A DNA stretch of 64,000 nt from Sphingomonas sp. AP4-R1 (GTDB taxonomy: Bacteria > Pseudomonadota > Alphaproteobacteria > Sphingomonadales > Sphingomonadaceae): positions 4,912,001-4,976,000 of the forward strand of contig NZ_CP053346.1 of NCBI RefSeq assembly GCF_013113735.1, read 5' to 3'. The notes beneath the pieces are model-generated. The model saw nothing but the letters and a program-made list of their open reading frames with translations. It made no database searches and was not told the DNA's origin. Below are positions 44,130 to 53,477 of this stretch, piece by piece (positions within the stretch are counted from its first letter, which is position 1; the number at the start of each line of letters is the position of its first letter). The position numbers were made by a program, and so were the translations under genes.

Positions 44130-44672
44130 TCAGGGCTGGGCGGACGCTTCGCTCCTGGGGATGTGCATCGAGATCAGCACAAGCTCCCCATCCGGCGCGG
44201 GGAATTGATGCGCGGTGCCGGCCGGTATGTAGAAGACGTCGCCGGGGCCGACCTTGATCGTGCGGCCGCCCTCGATGTGCATGCCGGAGACATTGCCGCC
44301 CTTGCCCGGCTTGGCATCGGTGATCGTGCCGCCCAGGATCAGCGTCCCCGTGCCGCGCACGACATGGAAAAGCTCGATGTCGGGATGTGTCGCGGCCGTC
44401 CAGCCGCCGCGCCGCACCTCGACGAAGCTGGTGTACGAGCCGAACTGGTGGATGGGCTGGACGATCACCGGCTGGCCCGGCTTCATTGCGCCTTCGGCAT
44501 GCCGGATGATCGCCTCGATTTCGGACGAGGTGGCGTAGCTCGGGATCGCCGTCGGCCCCTGCAGCGGCAGCGCCAGCGTATAAGCGGGCTGCTGGGCGCA
44601 GGCCGCACCGGCCAAAGCGAGCGCGCCGAGGCCGGCGAACGAACGAGCGAGGGCGGCCATCGGCATCACCAT
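44130..44672 (-). CDS. Exported cupin-domain protein
   Basis: 180 aa. ATG 44672 begins two bases after the upstream gene stop; further ATGs at 44666 and 44660 are possible. Sec signal (RSFAGLGALALAGAACA-QQ). The cupin barrel shows THPDIELFHVVRGTGTLILGG and later GPGDVFYIPAGTAHQFPAPDGELVLISMHIP, with His residues positioned for metal binding. It is the last gene of the dehydratase unit. Such cupins can be sugar isomerases, dioxygenases or KdgF-like enzymes acting on unsaturated or keto sugars; which applies here is unknown. Periplasmic placement matches the other enzymes. Confidence 0.75.
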   Translation of the reverse strand: MVMPMAALARSFAGLGALALAGAACAQQPAYTLALPLQGPTAIPSYATSSEIEAIIRHAEGAMKPGQPVIVQPIHQFGSYTSFVEVRRGGWTAATHPDIELFHVVRGTGTLILGGTITDAKPGKGGNVSGMHIEGGRTIKVGPGDVFYIPAGTAHQFPAPDGELVLISMHIPRSEASAQP

Positions 44673-44674
44673 TC

Positions 44675-45661
44675 TTATACGCGCAGATAGGGGCGCAGAT
44701 AGGTATCGAGCACGCGCCTGATCTCCTCGACCGAGCGCGCGGGCAGATAGCGTCCGGTGGACGCGCCCGCCGCCGCCGGCGCCGCACGCAGCGCCGTGCC
44801 CGGCTTGAACAGGCCGCGCGCGATCATCGTCTCCACCGCACTTTGCGAGAACATCGTGTTCGCCGCCTGGATCGCGCCGAAGATCTGGAACGCCTTGGCC
44901 TTGTCGCCCGCCTGCCACGCTTCCCACGCGCTCTGATAGACATCGGGCAGGCTCATGAACGGACACGCGCCGATGAAGCCGCGCTCCATCTCGGTGACGA
45001 GCGTGTTGGCACCGCGACCGGAGAAATCGGCCACCTCGCCCTTCGTGCGCCGGAGGAGTTCCTGGACGCGCTCCAGCGGCTCGCCGGATTCATCCTTCAC
45101 GTAGCGCATCGTCGGGATCGACTCGTACATCCGAACGAGCAGATCGACGCTCATCTTGCCCACGGCCTGCACGAACAGAGGCAGATGCGTCATCTTGCCG
45201 ACCTGCTGATAATAATCGAGCAAGGCCGCTTCGTCCGTCACCTTCTCGGGCGGGATGCAGATGATCGCGTCGGCACCGATCTTGGCCGCGTGCGCCGCAT
45301 AACGCTTCACCGCCGCCAGATCCGGACTTTGCACGCCGATCACGACGGCCGTCTCGCCCCCTTTGGCCGCCGCGACCAGCGCCTCGGCGCCCTGCAGACG
45401 CTCCGCCTCGCTGAGGACAGTCCAGCCGCTGGCGATCTGCGGCCAGGCGATGCCGGGCACGCGCGCACGACGCAGGAAGGTGACCTGCCCGCCCAATTGC
45501 GCGAAATCCACCTTGTCGGCCGCGTCGACCGGCGTCGCGCCGATCGGGAAGAGGCCGCGAAAGCGCGTGTCCGCCGCCGCCGCGCGCAGCAGCGCGCCGG
45601 GCATCGCGATCGCCGCCGCGCCCAGCGCGATCCCTTGCAGCACATGTCGCCGCGTCGGCAT
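44675..45661 (-). CDS. Tat-exported DHDPS/aldolase-family protein with atypical active site
   Basis: 328 aa from ATG 45661 (GGTGA before it; GTG 45670 overlapping the upstream stop is an alternative). Tat signal TRRHVLQGIALGAAAIA. The fold matches the dihydrodipicolinate synthase/N-acetylneuraminate lyase family with Schiff-base Lys189 in MRYVKDESG. However the usual GTTGE loop is replaced by IASGWTVLSEAER and the usual Tyr of the YNxP motif is absent (LPLFVQAV). It may be an aldolase or hydratase of 2-keto-3-deoxy acids, or a non-catalytic relative. An exported member of this family is unusual. Confidence 0.75.
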   Translation of the reverse strand: MPTRRHVLQGIALGAAAIAMPGALLRAAAADTRFRGLFPIGATPVDAADKVDFAQLGGQVTFLRRARVPGIAWPQIASGWTVLSEAERLQGAEALVAAAKGGETAVVIGVQSPDLAAVKRYAAHAAKIGADAIICIPPEKVTDEAALLDYYQQVGKMTHLPLFVQAVGKMSVDLLVRMYESIPTMRYVKDESGEPLERVQELLRRTKGEVADFSGRGANTLVTEMERGFIGACPFMSLPDVYQSAWEAWQAGDKAKAFQIFGAIQAANTMFSQSAVETMIARGLFKPGTALRAAPAAAGASTGRYLPARSVEEIRRVLDTYLRPYLRV

Positions 45662-45666
45662 GGTAA

Positions 45667-47067
45667 TCACCGCAGGATCTTCTTCGTCGCGCGATCGAAG
45701 GCGGCGCGATCAATCTCCACGCCCAGCCCCGGCGCGGTCGGCGCGTGAATATAGCCGTCCTTATCGGGGCGATACCTGGCCGGCATATAGGGATGATCCA
45801 CCAGAGTGGGCGGATAGGGCACTTCGAACCACGAGGCGTTGGGCAAGGCCAGCTCCAGATGGAAATGCACGGCGAGGTCCATCGGGTTGCCCCAATTGTG
45901 CGGCGTGCATTCCAGCCCGAAGGCGTCCGCGAGCAGGCCCACGCGCATCGATCCGCTGATGCCGCCCGTATTGTCCGCGATCAGGCGGACCACATCGAGC
46001 GCGCCCTTGGCGATATAATCGGCGAAATCGGCGATCGAATAGATGAACTCGCCGACATGGATGGGCAGGTTCGCATATTTGCACAGCTCGATCAGGCCAT
46101 CCTGATCGTCGGTCCGCAGCGGATCCTCGAACCAGGAGAAATCGAGATCGTCGAGCACGCGGGCGACCTTCATCGCCTCGTAGCGATTGTACATCATCAC
46201 CGGATCGTGGGCGAGGATATACTCGTCGCCCACCGCCGCACGGATCTGCCGGGCCTCCTCGATATGGCCGAGATAGGCCGGCACGTCCGCGCCCTTGCGG
46301 TGCGCGCCCGTGCCGGGGTGGATCTTGTAGGCGCGGAAATTCTCGGACTTCGCCTTCAGCGCTTCCGGCGCATAATCCTCGATGCTCGGGTGATGGGTGG
46401 AACTGGCATAGGCCATCAGCTTGGTCTTCTGCGCGCCGACGCCGCCGTGCAGGATCTGGTAGATGGGCCGGTTCACGGCCTTGCCCATGATATCCCACAG
46501 GCAGACATCGGCCGCCGCGCGATACCAGTTCGGCCAGGCGCCCCCGCCCCGCAGGACGAGGCCGCTGCCGCGCAGCGCCTCGGTCATGAAAGCGGACTCG
46601 TCGCCCACCCCGCCGCGCCGGCCGAAGGTCTGCGCCCCGGTGTAGCGGCCCGTATCCTTGGGATCGCCGATCTGCCCGTTGAAGCCGTACGTGCCCTTGA
46701 GCCCCGACGTGGAGGCCAGCGAGGGCAGCAGATCGACGACGCTCTTGCCGACCAGCGTGGCCTTGGCCCAATCGACCCAGCCCTGCGCCGGCGTCTTGTT
46801 GCGGTTGCCGAGCGTGTAGAGCCCCTCGATCCCGCTGTTGGTGGTGATCGAGACGATCTCGCCCACTTCGCCGTTCAGGCTCTTGTAGCTGCCGATATCG
46901 GTGACGTAGGCCTTCACCTCCTTCACGGTCAGGTCGGGCAGATCGCCCGATTTCACGCCGACCGTCTGCGCGGCGGCCGTGCCCGGATCGGCCAGCGCCG
47001 CGAACCCCGCCGTGGCGAGCGCCGCCGAGGAGCCGAAGAACTCGCGCCGGGAAGCCATGGGATTCAT
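45667..47067 (-). CDS. Tat-exported enolase-superfamily (mandelate racemase-like) sugar-acid dehydratase
   Basis: 466 aa with Tat signal SRREFFGSSAALATAGFAAL, cleaved near AAAQ-T. Mandelate racemase-like lid and barrel: candidate catalytic residues Lys248 and His250 (AYKIHPG), metal ligands Asp288 (LAHDPV), Glu314 (SWFEDPL) and Glu340 (IHVGEF), and His390 (CTPHNWGNP). This pattern fits acid-sugar dehydratases that form 2-keto-3-deoxy acids. First gene of the dehydratase, DHDPS-like and cupin unit, preceded by a perfect CTCTCA-N5-TGAGAG palindrome 79 bases upstream. Most relatives are cytosolic; here export is clearly encoded. Substrate unknown. Confidence 0.82.
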   Translation of the reverse strand: MNPMASRREFFGSSAALATAGFAALADPGTAAAQTVGVKSGDLPDLTVKEVKAYVTDIGSYKSLNGEVGEIVSITTNSGIEGLYTLGNRNKTPAQGWVDWAKATLVGKSVVDLLPSLASTSGLKGTYGFNGQIGDPKDTGRYTGAQTFGRRGGVGDESAFMTEALRGSGLVLRGGGAWPNWYRAAADVCLWDIMGKAVNRPIYQILHGGVGAQKTKLMAYASSTHHPSIEDYAPEALKAKSENFRAYKIHPGTGAHRKGADVPAYLGHIEEARQIRAAVGDEYILAHDPVMMYNRYEAMKVARVLDDLDFSWFEDPLRTDDQDGLIELCKYANLPIHVGEFIYSIADFADYIAKGALDVVRLIADNTGGISGSMRVGLLADAFGLECTPHNWGNPMDLAVHFHLELALPNASWFEVPYPPTLVDHPYMPARYRPDKDGYIHAPTAPGLGVEIDRAAFDRATKKILR

Positions 47068-47145
47068 GCGATGTCGCGCCTCTGCCTGATGTTTATCATT
47101 CTCCCCCGGACTTTGGCCGACGCCCTTGGCGGGCGCAAAAACCGC

Positions 47146-47162
47146 CTCTCACGATGTGAGAG
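47146..47162. promoter_or_regulatory. Putative IclR operator, site 4 (CTCTCA-N5-TGAGAG)
   Basis: CTCTCACGATGTGAGAG, perfect 6-bp arms, 79 bases upstream of the exported dehydratase start. Best match together with site 2. Confidence 0.65.
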
Positions 47163-47236
47163 ATGAGGCTTCCTGCGGCGGCGAGGTGATCTCGATCGAC
47201 ATGGCGAGCGCAGCGAAGCCATCCATCCCCGCACGC

Positions 47237-48541
47237 CTAAGACTGGCGCGCGGCCGGACGCGCGGAGCGCAAGCCCATCATCAGCCCCGCGCCGAGCAAG
47301 GTGAGCAACGCCAGCAGATAAAGGCCGGCCCCGCTCCGCCCCGTCAGCGTGTCCGCCATCACGCGCGCATTGGGCGCCAGGAACGCGCCGATCGCCCCGC
47401 AGCTGTTGATCAGCGCGATGCTGGCGGCCGCCGTCACGCCGGACGGACCGCCGGAGGCCTGCGCCCAGAAGATGGGCTGCGCGGCGATGAACCCGCTCGC
47501 CGCGAAACAGAGCCCCAGCAGACCGAGCCAGGCCGATCCCGCCGCGACCGATCCCGCAATGCCGAAGCCGGCCGCGATCAGCGCCCCCGCCGCGATCTCG
47601 CGCCGCCGCCCCGTCCGGTCGGCGAGCCGCGGCAGAAAGAAGGTGGCTCCGAGTGCGCAGACCCAGGGGATGGCCGAGACGATTCCCACCTCGACCCCGA
47701 CACCCCTGCCGAGCAGCGCGGCCACCTGCGACGGCAGGAAGAAGACCACCCCGTACACACTCATCTGGATCAGCAGATAGATCAGGCCCAGATAGAGCAG
47801 GCGCGCGTTGAACAGATACGCGAGCACGTCGCGCAGGCCCGGCACATGCTCCGGCTCGGCGCCGGAGCGCAGCGCGCGCGCCAGCGCCGCCTTTTCCTCG
47901 GGCGACAGCCAGCGCGCATCGTCGGGCTGATCGTCGAGGTAGAAAAATGCGGCGATCCCCACCGCCGTGGCGCCAAGCCCGGTGGCGACGAACAGCCATT
48001 GCCAGCCATGCAGGCCACCCTGGCCGTCCATGTCGAGCAGCAGCCCCGCCACCGGCCCGCCGAGAATGAACGTGATCGGCGCGCCGAAATAGAACAGCCC
48101 GATCGCCTGGCTGCGCGCCTGCGGCGGATACCAGCGGGTGAGGTAATAGATCACGCCCGGAAAGAATCCGGCCTCGCAGATGCCGAGCAGCAACCGCAAT
48201 GCGTAGAAGAGCGGTTCGCTGCGGATGAACATCATCACGGCGGTCACAATCCCCCAGGTGATCATGATCCGCGCCATCCACAATCGCGCGCCGACACGGT
48301 GGAGGATGATGTTCGAAGGGATTTCGAACAGCGCATAGCCGAGGAAGAAGATCGAGGCGCCAAAGGCATAAGCGGCATCGCCGATCGCAGTGTCATGCTG
48401 GAAAGCGTCGCGCGCGAAGCCCACATTCGTCCGGTCGAGGAAGGCGAGAATATACATCAGCAGCAGGAACGGCATCAGCCGGCGCTGCAGCTTCCCGATC
48501 GGCAGGCCGCCATCGTCCCGCGAATTTCCATCCATCCTCAT
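47237..48541 (-). CDS. MFS transporter, anion:cation symporter (D-galactonate/tartrate-like) type
   Basis: 434 aa, twelve transmembrane helices. LLLMYILAFLDRTNVGFARDAFQHDTAIGDAAYAFGASIFFLGYALFEIPSNIILHRVGARLWMARIMITWG is the classic ACS start, followed by LLLGICEAGFFPGVIYYLTRWYPPQAR. Import of carboxylate sugars or tartrate-like acids by proton symport is expected. A partial operator (CTCTCA at 48585-48590 with a poor second arm) lies upstream. It is monocistronic, followed by site 4 and the dehydratase unit on the same strand. Confidence 0.88.
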   Translation of the reverse strand: MRMDGNSRDDGGLPIGKLQRRLMPFLLLMYILAFLDRTNVGFARDAFQHDTAIGDAAYAFGASIFFLGYALFEIPSNIILHRVGARLWMARIMITWGIVTAVMMFIRSEPLFYALRLLLGICEAGFFPGVIYYLTRWYPPQARSQAIGLFYFGAPITFILGGPVAGLLLDMDGQGGLHGWQWLFVATGLGATAVGIAAFFYLDDQPDDARWLSPEEKAALARALRSGAEPEHVPGLRDVLAYLFNARLLYLGLIYLLIQMSVYGVVFFLPSQVAALLGRGVGVEVGIVSAIPWVCALGATFFLPRLADRTGRRREIAAGALIAAGFGIAGSVAAGSAWLGLLGLCFAASGFIAAQPIFWAQASGGPSGVTAAASIALINSCGAIGAFLAPNARVMADTLTGRSGAGLYLLALLTLLGAGLMMGLRSARPAARQS

Positions 48542-48628
48542 GCTTCGTCCCGACGCGTGTTGCGCGCCAGCCGAGCCGGCGCCTCTCTCACCCTGTAACC
48601 CCGCATGCCCCGGCTGGCTCTCGTCGGT

Positions 48629-50059
48629 TCAATCGTCCACACGCCATGATCGCTCGATCTCTTCCAGCGATTTGCCCTTCGTTTCGGGCAGGCGGCGCAG
48701 GATGAAGACGAAGCCCGCCGCGCACACGATCGCATAAAGCCAGAAGGTCAGGCCGGTGCCCGCGGCGGCATTGAGCAACGGGAACCTGTAGGTGAGCACG
48801 AAACACGCTCCCCAGAGTGCCGTGGTCGCTGCCGCCATACTGGCTCCGCGCGCCTCGCCGGGGAATATCTCCGAAAGCGCGACCCAGGTGACCGGCGCCA
48901 GCGTCATCGCGTAACAGGCGATCGCCGCCACCACGAGCAGCAACATCGGCCAGCCCTGCAGGCCCATCACGTAACAGCCCCCCAGCGCGACATAGATGAT
49001 GGCCAGGCCCGCGCAGCCGATCAGCAGCAGGCGCCGCCGCCCGAGCCGCTCGATCGTCCCCAGCGCCACCAGCGTGAAGACGCCGTTCACGACTCCGGTG
49101 ATGACGATGTTGAACAAAGTGTCCGACACGGCATAGCCGGCCGAGGCGAAAATCTCCTGCGCGTAATTGAAGATCACGTTGATCCCGCACCATTGCTGGA
49201 GGATCGCGAGGACCATCCCGATCGCCAGCACGCGGCGGAAGCGGGGCTCGCGCAGGATCGCGCGCAGGCTTCGCCCCGGTGCCCCGGCCAGCGCCACCCG
49301 AATGTCGGCAATCGCGGCGCGGGCATAATCCTCCCCACCCAGCCGGCGCAGACTGGCCGCGCTGTCGTCCCAGCGCCCTTTCTGCGCGAGCCAGCGCGGG
49401 CTTTCCGGCAGGAAAATGCAGCCGATCAGGAAGCCGGCGGCCGGCACGGCGGTCGCCGCGAACATCCAGCGCCAACCGACCGTCCCGTTCCACGACGCCG
49501 CGATCTCGGCCATGCCCGCATGGGGCGGCACGGGCGCCGCGATCAGCAGGTTCACGATCTGCGCGCCCAGCAGCCCCAGCACGATCGCGATCTGATTGAG
49601 CACGACCAGCCGCCCCCGGCTCCGCGCGGGCGCGATCTCTGCGATGTAGAGCGGCGACAGTCCCGATGCCATGCCGATCGCGACACCACCGACGATCCGC
49701 CAGACGACGAACACGTCGAAGCCTGACGCCAGCGCCGTCCCGATCGAGGAGACGGTGAAGAGCAAGGCCGCGATCAGCAGCGCGGGCTTGCGCCCCAGCC
49801 GGTCGCTCACCACGCCCGAATAGGTCGCGCCGGCAAGACATCCGATCAGCGCGCAACTGACCGCCCAGGCCTGCGCGGGCGGCGACACCAGCCCGAACGC
49901 CGCCTCGTAGAAGGGCTTGGCGCCCCCGATCACGACCCAGTCATATCCGAACAGCAGTCCGCCCAGCGCGGACACCGCCGCCGCCAGCCAGATCGCGCCG
50001 GACGCACCGGCCGGGGAAGGTCCGTCCGCGCGCGGCGGGGCGAAATCCATTCCCTGCAT
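48629..50059 (-). CDS. MFS sugar porter
   Basis: 476 aa, twelve helices of the sugar-porter branch: GGLLFGYDWVVIGGAKPF in helix 1, SDRLGRKPALL between helices 2 and 3, PESPRWLAQKGR, QQWCGINVIFNYAQEIF and the closing RRLPETKGKSLEEIE. Proton-linked import of a neutral hexose or pentose is expected. ATG 50059 starts three bases after the SDR stop, so it belongs to the DgoD-like, SDR, porter unit; a second ATG at 50050 is possible. Confidence 0.9.
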   Translation of the reverse strand: MQGMDFAPPRADGPSPAGASGAIWLAAAVSALGGLLFGYDWVVIGGAKPFYEAAFGLVSPPAQAWAVSCALIGCLAGATYSGVVSDRLGRKPALLIAALLFTVSSIGTALASGFDVFVVWRIVGGVAIGMASGLSPLYIAEIAPARSRGRLVVLNQIAIVLGLLGAQIVNLLIAAPVPPHAGMAEIAASWNGTVGWRWMFAATAVPAAGFLIGCIFLPESPRWLAQKGRWDDSAASLRRLGGEDYARAAIADIRVALAGAPGRSLRAILREPRFRRVLAIGMVLAILQQWCGINVIFNYAQEIFASAGYAVSDTLFNIVITGVVNGVFTLVALGTIERLGRRRLLLIGCAGLAIIYVALGGCYVMGLQGWPMLLLVVAAIACYAMTLAPVTWVALSEIFPGEARGASMAAATTALWGACFVLTYRFPLLNAAAGTGLTFWLYAIVCAAGFVFILRRLPETKGKSLEEIERSWRVDD

Positions 50060-50061
50060 CG

Positions 50062-50783
50062 TCAGAGCCGCCCCATCCGGCCGCCATCGGCCACGATATC
50101 CTCGCCGGTGATAAAACGCGCGCCCTCGGAGGCGAGGAAGATCGCGAGCGCCGCGATATCCTCGGGCTGCCCCAGATCGGCGGGATCGACCACCTCGGCG
50201 CCGGAGCGGATATTGGGGCTGTCCCGCAGCATCGGCGTATCGATCGCCCCCGGCAGGATCGCGTTGACGCGGATGCCGAGCGGCTTGCCCTCGATCGCCG
50301 CCGAGCGCGTCAGGCTGACGAGCGCCGCCTTGGCCGCCGCATAAGGCGCCACGAGCGGCGAGGTCCGCCGGGCGTGGACGGAGGCGACGTTGATCACGCA
50401 CCCGCCCGGCCGCATCCGCCGCAGCGCCTGCCCCGTCAGCAGCGCGGCGCCGATCAGGTTCACGTCGAGCAGCCTCCGCCAGTCGGCCGCATCCAGATCG
50501 GCGACGGGCTTGTAGATCATCGCGCCGGCCACGTTGACCACCACGTCCAGCCCACCGAAGCGGGCCACCGCCTCCTCGACCGCCCCGAGAAGTGCCGCTT
50601 CGTCGGTGATGTCGATCGCGGCGCACAGCACGTCCGCCGCTCCGGCGGAGCGCAGCCCATCGGCCGCCGAACCATCGTCGGCACGCGCATCGATCAGCAG
50701 CAGCGACGCGCCTTCCGCCGCGAATGCGCGCGCGACGGCCATACCGATGCCACCGAGCCCGCCGGTGACGATCACGCTGCGGC

Positions 50784-50790
<7 letters not shown>
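50062..50790 (-). CDS. Short-chain dehydrogenase/reductase
   Basis: 242 aa classical SDR: cofactor motif TGGLGGIG (about 9-16), NVAG, catalytic Ser in NVASVHARRTSPLV and YAAAK, C-terminal GEDIVADGGRMG. Asp at the end of beta-2 (LLLIDARAD) favours NAD(H). ATG 50790 overlaps the dehydratase stop by seven bases; GTG 50787 would give a GTGA overlap. In this operon it probably oxidises a sugar to a lactone, or interconverts keto-sugar acids. Cytoplasmic. Confidence 0.88.
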
Positions 50791-51980
<1,190 letters not shown>

Positions 51981-52052
51981 GAACTTCCCTCTCCGCTCGA
52001 TCCGCTTCGTTTCAAGCCAGATTGGATCGCCGGCACGGGATCGGCAACTCAA

Positions 52053-52063
52053 TTATCAGATAA
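52053..52063. promoter_or_regulatory. Palindrome TTATCAGATAA upstream of the DgoD-like gene
   Basis: Perfect 11-bp palindrome with the sequence AATTATC, also seen at 41725. It lies 73-83 bases before the dehydratase start. Third occurrence of this motif in the locus. Confidence 0.5.
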
Positions 52064-52249
52064 AAGGATTTCGCGGCGTCGGATGCATAGCCGGGGGGCG
52101 TCCGAACCAGATCGATCGCGGAAGGCGCGGTCGTCCGCCGCCCCCCTTTCCTGGCGCAGACAAGGCGCGGAAACCGGGCTCGACACCAGAGCCGATACCC
52201 GACGAGAGACATGGCTCGGCCTCGATGCCGGTGTCAGCTGGACCGGCGC

Positions 52250-52846
52250 CTAGGGCTGAGGGTTAGCCCCACCCTGCCCTGGCGGTTGCGCCGCCTGGGC
52301 CTTACGCATCTCCGCAATTTCAGCCGCCGTCTTGAAATCGATCAGCTCGACCTGGAAGACGAGGTCGGAGTTGGCCGGGATCGTCTCCGACGCCTGCGCC
52401 CCGTACGCCATCGCCGCCGGAATGCAGAGCCGTGCGATTCCGGTTCTGCTCAGCAGCTGTAGCCCCTCCGAGAAGCCCGGAATCACGCCGCCGACCGGCA
52501 TCGGCGTCTGCATGTTCTGATCGAACACCGCCCCGGTCGCGGCGAGATACCCGACATAGTTGACGAGGACCGTGTCCTCTCCCGCCGGCTGCGCGCCCGT
52601 TCCCGCACGCAGCATCGTATAGCCGAGCCCGGACGGTGTCCTGGCGGCGCACGCACGCTGCGACGCGGGCACGATGGGCATCAGGGGCAGCGGGATAATT
52701 CCGGTGTTCGGTTCAGCCGGCTTCGGCGAAGCCATGGCCGGCTTCGCTCCGCCAACGGCCTGCGCTCCGGCGGGCAGCGGCGTTGCCAAGAATGGCAGGG
52801 AGATCAAACAGATCAGGCGGGGCATCACGCGACGGAAGCTCTTCAT
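52250..52846 (-). CDS. Exported FKBP-type peptidyl-prolyl isomerase
   Basis: 198 aa; start ATG 52846 or ATG 52825, the latter giving MPRLICLISLPFLATPLPAGA as signal. Pro/Ala-rich mature N-terminus, then FKBP core: GLGYTMLRAGTGAQPAGEDTVLVNYVGYLAATGAVFDQ, GGVIPGFSEGLQLLSRTGIARLCIPAAMAYG, IPANSDLVFQVELID. It assists folding of periplasmic proteins at prolyl bonds. No functional link to the neighbouring sugar locus is evident. Confidence 0.88.
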   Translation of the reverse strand: MKSFRRVMPRLICLISLPFLATPLPAGAQAVGGAKPAMASPKPAEPNTGIIPLPLMPIVPASQRACAARTPSGLGYTMLRAGTGAQPAGEDTVLVNYVGYLAATGAVFDQNMQTPMPVGGVIPGFSEGLQLLSRTGIARLCIPAAMAYGAQASETIPANSDLVFQVELIDFKTAAEIAEMRKAQAAQPPGQGGANPQP

Positions 52847-53056
52847 GATCGAGGCATATGCAGGATCGAGGCGTTCGGGCAAGCGGAAGACGATCGACCC
52901 GACGATGCGACGGAGCGACGCTTTCTGAAGCGCGGCGTGTGACGCAGCGAAGCCGGTGCGGCCGGACTCATGGCCGACCTCTATCCGCATCATGCAACGC
53001 GGCGGCACGAAGCCACCACGACCGGGTGCCACGCGATGCTGGTGAAGGACCGGCCG

Positions 53057-53389
53057 TCAGCGCTGCTTCTTCGTGATGGTCGCGGTGAAATCCGGGTCCT
53101 TCTTCGCGACCCAGTCGACGAACTTGCGCACATTCGGATGGGCCAGCAGCGCCTCGACATCCATCCCGTGGCGCTGGAGTTCCGAGTTGGTGAAATTGGC
53201 GATGAGCGTCTGCTGGCAGATGGAGTGCATCGGGACGACATCGCGTCCACCCCGGCTCTTGGGGATGGGGTGATGCCAGACGATCGTCTTGCCGGTCGGC
53301 CGCCCACAGAGCCAGCAGGCGACGGGAGCCGCAGGCGCTTCCTCCTCGCCGGCTTCGTAGGAATCATGTTTCGAATTTCTACGAGCCAT
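53057..53389 (-). CDS. Small HNH endonuclease-like protein
   Basis: 110 aa, basic. CWLCGRPTGKTIVWHHPIPKSRGGRDVVPMHSICQQTLIANF shows the zinc-type CxxC, HH and PHSxC pattern of small HNH proteins; the second CxxC of many relatives is reduced to one Cys. Standalone, with no methylase or phage genes alongside, so a restriction role is not supported. The start ATG 53389 has a weak ribosome site. Confidence 0.78.
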   Translation of the reverse strand: MARRNSKHDSYEAGEEEAPAAPVACWLCGRPTGKTIVWHHPIPKSRGGRDVVPMHSICQQTLIANFTNSELQRHGMDVEALLAHPNVRKFVDWVAKKDPDFTATITKKQR

Positions 53390-53477
53390 CTGTCTAACCG
53401 AATACCTCTTGCTGCGAAGCCAATTATCCTGACTTGGACCGCTTTGCCACTCGTGCGTTCGGGGAGCGGAAGACGCC

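Noticed and set aside
53057..53389. Restriction-modification system around the HNH protein
   Set aside because: No methylase, specificity subunit or phage gene lies beside it.
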